From Symbiodinium natans (taxonomy: Eukaryota > Sar > Dinophyceae > Suessiales > Symbiodiniaceae): a stretch of 22,644 nt of DNA. Location of the stretch: positions 85,001 through 107,644 of the forward strand of contig CAJNDS010000296.1 of NCBI GenBank assembly GCA_905221605.1. Reading direction: 5' to 3'. The notes beneath the pieces are model-generated. The model saw nothing but the letters and a program-made list of their open reading frames with translations, was not told where the DNA came from and did not search any database. Made by a program: the position numbers and the translations under genes. Positions 18,801 to 22,644 of this stretch are shown here, one piece after another. Numbering within the stretch: position 1 is the first letter of the stretch; every line of letters starts with the position of its first letter.

Positions 18801-21800
18801 GGCACTGGTCCTTTTGGGTCTGGTCTTCGCTCGGGGACGCGTCTGGATGGCTCTCTTTGAGGCGTCCCGCCATACCCATGACAGCGTGCAGGTTTCCGTC
18901 GTGGCTGAGGCAGCCTCACCGGGAAATTTCAGGGGTCGCGTACTTAGCGTATTGTTGTCTTCTGCTTTTGTTCCTTTTTGTCTTGTCCTAAATTTAAAGT
19001 GCCTGCGTTGCAACCACGTGCACGAGACCCTGTACAGTCCTGCTTCGGCGTACTCCGCTTCACCGTCTTATCAGCCTTCCTGTGTTCCGCGATGCTGCCC
19101 CTCTACTTCTGGGGTGCCGGCTACTACATCTGCGGCCAGCCACTGGGCCGTGCCACTGCCGCCTACCTAACAGGGTGCCTGGCCTTGGGGATCTTCTGTG
19201 CGCTTTTGGGTGTAGGATTGCGCGACCCCAAACGCTAGTCCTAGTTGCATCGAGATTATTCGGAATTGTTTGAATTTAGGGATCCGACCAAGGTCTTGGG
19301 AGACTTTGGTCACGAGCATTTCATGGAGTTGCCTGACCTTGTTCTTCGCAGCATCTGTGACTTCTATACCCAAGCGCACGACAGGCGTGGCTGCTTGAGT
19401 TAGACAAACCCCTTTTCTTCTTCGCCCAAGAAATCAGTCCTCCAAGTCACACCCAAGCAAGCTGCTCAGAGGCCCCGGGCTGGCCTCGGAATCGACACCC
19501 GCTGGCGGCAAACTCGTCTTCTTCTGGATATTGTGGCTGGTGCGGGGGAGTCAACGCATCAAGCAGGTTTCAGTGAGCACAATTAAAACATGTGCATCCC
19601 TGGAGGTAGTGGTGTTTTTCCTGTCAATGCCATCGATCCTTTTTGCCGTCGCTCAGGCTCTGGTGTGCTTGGGCACTGGGATTCTTGATTCGTGCCTCTC
19701 TTGCTGGGGAAGTCTAGATTTTTCGCACAGCACTTTTCCACACATTTGTGTGTGCAGGCGCTCCCGGCCAACAACACTTCGGGGCTCAGCAGCTGGATGT
19801 TGCACATGGCCCACACGGCCGCTCCAATCATGATCGTGGGCATCGACATGCTGTTGGCCAGCGCCTGGGCAAGCACTATGCGAAACCTGGGGTTGCATGA
19901 AACCCCCCCCAGCCTCGATTTATGAAGGGAGCTGCCGGAAGTGTCAGGGATAGCGAGCTTGACTTGTAAAGCGGTAGATAAGAAACACGGTAAGTTGTGT
20001 TTTCAGTCGTATGCGGCCGACAGAGCTTTACTGTATTGTACTGTGCTGTACAGTGCTACACTAAACCTATGGTTTCCCACCATACACCATTCTTTCTATA
20101 TTGTGGGTAAGTTTGCAGTGGACAGGCGTCGTCCTAGAGAGTCCACAAGCTCGTGTTGCAAGTTTGGTACCAAAACGAGAACTGAACGAAAACAACGACG
20201 ATGTCGTTAGGTTCACCAGAGTGGCTTTGGAATGGCCACTTTGCCCTTCACTCGGTCCGTAGGGGAGAGGATAGTGAAGAGTGATCTTTGAGAAGCTATG
20301 GAAGGGCTGTAGGTCGGTGAAATCTCGGCAGTTGAACGAGATATCGTATCCCAGTATGGAATTGCAAGCAGTCCCACCAAACCCTGTAGTACGATAAGTA
20401 AGAAATGGAACGATAAGGCTGATATCTACAAATACAGCAGCCTACCGGCAGCTTACCTAAAATCGACACACCCACCCACCAGTCCATCAATCCACCTGTC
20501 AGTCATCCATCATGCATTCACCGATCATAATATCCATACCACGTTTTCCATAGAGAGAGAGAGAGAGTGCCGCAACAAGCCAATAGTACCACAATCAGTA
20601 AGAAGGCCCAAGCTGCGTCCTGGACTTACCCAGGGGCGTGCTGGTGCGCAGGAGGGGTCACCGGGTGAAGAGAACCAGAATGCCCGTTCGGGTTTCCAGC
20701 GCACAGGGAAGCTCGTGATGCAGATCACTTCATGGATCCATGATGTCAGGCCTTCCCATGCTGCCATGCAAGTTGGCCCACTTTGTTCGTTAGTCTTCGG
20801 AGAACCCTCAATGGTAAGAGGAGAGAAGAAGCCTTCGAGTCTTCGACCAGCTCGGCATTCGTGAGCAGCCAAGGCGCCCTGGCAAAATGCTACTCGGCAT
20901 TGACAGGAATCCGAACCGACCGTTTGCTGATGAGTCTGAGACTTTGCTCGGCATGGCTTCTGTCAATGCTTACGACGCTTCTGCTGCACGAGAACTGCCT
21001 GGCTGGGTGGAAGTCTTTCTGGAGTGTTTGTGACTCAGACAGCCCTCGTCACCAGTTGTTCAACTGGAAGATCTGGCACGAGTCCATCTTAAGCACTGAT
21101 GAAATGTGCCAACTGGAGCCTTCCTGGTGGCATAACGGCCGCTGCAGCAGAGCAATGATCGAAGGCCTTGCTCCTCTCTTGATGAAGAAGCTTCTTCTCA
21201 GAACATGTTTGCAACCAGCACTTCTGCTTCTTGCGTGGCAGCTGTCCAAGTTGGACCCTGAACGTGCAGATGGAAGCAGCCACTTGAGGCTCTTTCGCTT
21301 CGGGCCTACGACCAGTGGTTGCCTCTCACCCATACAGCAGCACGCAATGCTTACCACATTTATGGAAACTACCATCTTTTGGGGCCCATTGAATCCTTTG
21401 GTAAGTCTGTGCGTTGCCGCTGCAACCATGGTCAATGTGCCCCTCTGCCGCATCAAAGTCCCTGCAAAAACCAACAACAAGCGTTTCCCCCCCAAAATTT
21501 TTTTCTTCGCCACCCGTGAGGCTCCTCTTCTCCAAGGCAGTGACGGATTTCAGAGTGCGCCTGCCGACGGACGATGCAAACAGCCAATCCACATTGTCTC
21601 GCGGGTACCTAGTGTGTTCAATAGCAGCCTCATCTGCTTTCCAGATATGGCACGCGTTTGGAACAGGTATGCACGGGCAAGTGCTTCTAGTGTTAACGGC
21701 CACAGCTGTCATTGCCTACACATGGGTGCCTCTTACGCCTGTGCACTGCACCACGGCGATTCGATGTCTGCGCTGGCTCATTTGGAGACCCCGAGTCAAG

Positions 21801-21908
21801 AATGAAGAGGCGATGCGGACCAAACTCACGGTTAAGTATGGCAATATAACTGGAACTCAGGCTGCAGCTGTGCTTGTTCACCCACACGGCCACTGCACAC
21901 AGTACTGA
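15886..21908 (+). CDS. LRR / ShK-like / polytopic membrane protein, ~11 exons
   Basis: Exons: 15886-16760, 16888-17053, 17394-17549, 17633-17848, 18073-~18934, ~19000-~19211, ~19438-19539, 19606-19656, 19758-~19891, ~20869-21438, 21521-21908; about 1,250 residues. The ATG at 15886 is chosen because it starts a signal peptide (MPRWSLCWLCVCAAAYSA). Residues ~23-95 are Thr/Ser/Gln-rich and mucin-like; 97-135 form a Cys-containing cap; ~140-585 hold about 19 LRRs of the 24-residue plant type (N.L.G.IP.ELG.L). Residues 588-639 carry six Cys in an ShK-like pattern. One helix (AYTSNLFIGFGMALVLLGLV) follows, then about eight or nine more in exons 6-11, e.g. FFLSMPSILFAVAQ, LCSAWLLSMLTTLLL and FQIWHAFGTGMHGQVLLVL. 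No kinase domain is seen, although such genes are often auto-named LRR receptor kinases. It is probably a surface receptor, adhesin or transporter-linked sensor; the ligand is unknown. Exons 1-5, 8 and 10-11 are secure; the exon 5/6, 6/7 and 9/10 joins are approximate. Confidence 0.85.
16761..16887 (+). other. Intron 1 of LRR gene, GC-AG, 127 nt
   Basis: Joining 16760 to 16888 restores NNQ^LSGELPKEL inside one LRR (Gln codon split CA/G). The donor is GCTT and the next exon also begins GCTT. Without splicing the frame stops at TAG a few codons on. Confidence 0.85.
17054..17393 (+). other. Intron 2 of LRR gene, GA-AG, 340 nt
   Basis: Joining 17053 to 17394 gives PLPK^ELGKL, a continuous LRR, phase 0. 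AGGAGC spans both the donor and the acceptor. No placement with a GT or GC donor and an AG end keeps the frame. Confidence 0.85.
17550..17632 (+). other. Intron 3 of LRR gene, GC-AG, 83 nt
   Basis: Joining 17549 to 17633 gives MADFQ^ALGKLDLSQN, phase 0. CAGGC is present at both ends. The repeat at this join is two residues short of the usual unit, so the join is slightly less certain. Confidence 0.75.
17849..18072 (+). other. Intron 4 of LRR gene, GA-AG, 224 nt
   Basis: Joining 17848 to 18073 gives LTRLE^ELQMDGNGLSG, phase 0. AGGA is shared by the two ends, and the acceptor is TTTCTGCAG. Confidence 0.85.
18421..18576 (+). other. ShK-like six-cysteine module in exon 5
   Basis: Cys at residues 588, 601, 612, 632, 636 and 639 of the model, with RDW after the second Cys and NCPRSCQKC at the end. 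The ending N-C-x2-S-C-x2-C and the early C-x-D fit the ShKT domain fold, a disulfide-linked extracellular module named after a sea-anemone peptide but common in non-toxic proteins. At 52 residues it is longer than the usual 35-40, with extra length before the fourth Cys. It sits between the LRRs and the first membrane helix. Its position in a membrane protein argues for a structural or binding role. Confidence 0.55.
18935..18999 (+). other. Intron 5 of LRR gene, donor uncertain
   Basis: Exon 5 and exon 6 are in different frames, and the stretch 18950-18999 is strongly pyrimidine-rich with CTAAAT before AAAG, as in a short intron. Donor GT at 18935, GC at 18938 or GC at 18947 all fit an acceptor at 18999; GT at 18949 with the acceptor at 19037 also keeps frame. 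It lies in the loop after the first membrane helix. Confidence 0.6.
19212..19437 (+). other. Intron 6 region of LRR gene, limits unresolved
   Basis: Exon 6 ends somewhere before the TAG at 19236 (GT at 19212 or GA at 19224 would be in phase). The next coding frame resumes after the pyrimidine-rich CCCCTTTTCTTCTTCG, with AG at 19430 or 19437. A further small exon within this span cannot be excluded. Confidence 0.45.
19540..19605 (+). other. Intron 7 of LRR gene, GT-AG, 66 nt
   Basis: Joining 19539 to 19606 makes a continuous hydrophobic helix, FFWILWL^VVVFFLSMPSI. The 66 nt are a multiple of three with no stop, so a retained 22-codon insertion is the alternative, but it would put Arg, Gln and Lys into the helix. 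Confidence 0.6.
19657..19757 (+). other. Intron 8 of LRR gene, GC-AG, 101 nt
   Basis: Joining 19656 to 19758 gives FAVAQ^ALPANNTSGL, phase 0. CAGGC is present at both ends, and the acceptor is TGTGTGCAG. Confidence 0.85.
19892..20868 (+). other. Intron 9 of LRR gene, about 975 nt
   Basis: Coding resumes by about 20869 (QGALAKCYSALTGIRTDRLL). GT at 19892 or GC at 19895 with the acceptor GTGAGCAG ending at 20868 keeps frame; AG at 20850 would also do so. The long intron holds a short (GA)n at 20552-20567 and no coding content that I can see. Confidence 0.55.
21439..21520 (+). other. Intron 10 of LRR gene, GC-AG, 82 nt
   Basis: Joining 21438 to 21521 gives ATMVN^VLLFSKAVTDFRVRLP with the Val codon split GT/G. 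The upstream GGTAAGT at about 21400 looks like a textbook donor but would cut a helix and leave the frame unmatched. Confidence 0.75.
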
Positions 21909-21991
21909 ACGTAGAAAAAATACTGACCCGTTGACCAATAAAAATGCATCTGCTGCTCACGATGCCGCAGAAAGCCGACTAGCGCTTGTGA

Positions 21992-22180
21992 CACAGCGAC
22001 AAAGGGAGACGAAGCCCACACAGCCCGCAAGTAGTGCTCCTCATGCCTGGTGCGACGCAGATTCCGGCGCGCGTGGGTAGGGATGCTGTTTGGATTGCCC
22101 TGCAGGAATCCATCGAGCTGACCTATGCCGACGCACTCGAGGCCAATGTGGATGCAACTTCCGCCGGGATCAACGACTGA
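21992..22180 (+). CDS. Open exon-like stretch, possible last exon
   Basis: An open frame from 21992 to TGA at 22178-22180 has good coding character, with MPGATQIPARVGRDAVWIAL (ATG at 22043), ESIELTYADALEAN and a terminal SAGIND. It starts 84 nt after the stop used for the LRR gene. The last residues of that gene (after about 21830, at a GTTAAGTATG that resembles a donor) look poor as protein, so this could be its true terminal exon; however, I found no donor-acceptor pair that joins the two frames convincingly. It could also be the 3' end of a decayed gene. There is no recognised domain; the composition suggests a soluble acidic tail. Confidence 0.4.
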   Translation, partial: HSDKGRRSPHSPQVVLLMPGATQIPARVGRDAVWIALQESIELTYADALEANVDATSAGIND

Positions 22181-22644
22181 TGTCTTCACACCTCTCTGGG
22201 CTGCAACATCTCCAAGTTCGACATCTGACAACAAGGACAAGAAGGCCCTTCCCCCGAGACCGAGCTCTTTGCCTCTTCCTGTCCTGAGCCGAGGATAGTG
22301 CCCAACCCCTGTGCAGGGGCCCGACGAGTCCGTGGAGCTTGCAACAACTTAGGCAAAGGCATATGCGAACACAAAAGAAGCGGCAAAACAGGACAAAGTT
22401 GAGGAGAGATGGGACGAGGTTACCCTATGAGAGAGTTCAAGCCTGTGCTGTGCCTCCATCAGCTTTCCTTCACGTCCAGCGCAGCCAGTGAAGACTCATG
22501 ACCCCTCAACCCTGTGCAAGTCGGCAGGTCTCTGAAACGCACTGTCTATAGATTGAACTGTTAACTTGTCCTTCTGTAAGGAATACATATACCGCATGCC
22601 CAGCAATGTGGACTTCAGTTGAGCTAAGCGGGAGGCAAAGGAAA
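22181..22644. other. Right end, nothing recognised
   Basis: About 460 bases with short overlapping ORFs only and no motif. Probably 3' untranslated or intergenic DNA. Confidence 0.5.

Noticed and set aside
21400-21410. GGTAAGT resembling a canonical donor inside exon 10
   Set aside because: Using it would remove part of a membrane helix; the GC donor at 21439 restores a continuous sequence.

Overview
This 22.6-kb window reads as nuclear DNA of a dinoflagellate, most like a Symbiodiniaceae or Polarella-type genome. Four things point there: (i) a multi-exon gene whose introns mostly begin with GC or GA rather than GT and end AG just before a G, the splice-site habit known from dinoflagellates; (ii) every coding segment I can support lies on the + strand, as in unidirectional dinoflagellate gene arrays; (iii) exons sit far apart in long non-coding stretches with many short tandem repeats; (iv) the protein types (leucine-rich-repeat surface proteins with Thr/Ser-rich stalks, kelch fragments, signal peptides followed by Thr/Ser runs). 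No rRNA, tRNA, CRISPR, insertion sequence or clear transposon was seen.

Layout. 1-1021: no firm gene; a C-tract cluster, a long G run and a 15-bp inverted repeat. 1022-2232: pieces of one gene of a family I remember from dinoflagellate proteomes (FTQD...DGR, then NNRRL), with an in-frame TAG in the first piece and a long pyrimidine/CA microsatellite before the last. 2233-6716: mostly non-coding, with one candidate terminal exon (4722-4826). 6717-7177: a small three-exon gene for a basic protein of about 106 residues. 7178-12932: 5.7 kb without a convincing gene. 12933-13629: a predicted secreted protein with an Arg-rich and then Thr/Ser-rich low-complexity part, encoded by long AGC and ACC repeats. 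14522-15303: a kelch-repeat relic split over several reading frames. 15886-21908: the main gene, about 11 exons and roughly 1,250 residues: signal peptide, mucin-like Thr/Ser region, about 19 plant-type leucine-rich repeats, a six-cysteine ShK-like module and a polytopic membrane domain of about nine or ten helices. 21992-22180: a further open exon-like stretch that may be its last exon or the end of another gene.

The secreted Thr/Ser-rich protein, the kelch relic and the LRR membrane protein form a run of extracellular or cell-surface protein genes on one strand. The two most interesting signals are the introns of the LRR gene, whose donor and acceptor share the same few bases (AG^G[C/A]) and which fall at different points of the repeat unit, as expected if they were inserted late; and a recurrent class of tandem duplications with a period of exactly 10 bp scattered through otherwise featureless DNA. 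All splice models come from reading the sequence by eye; none is confirmed by transcript data.
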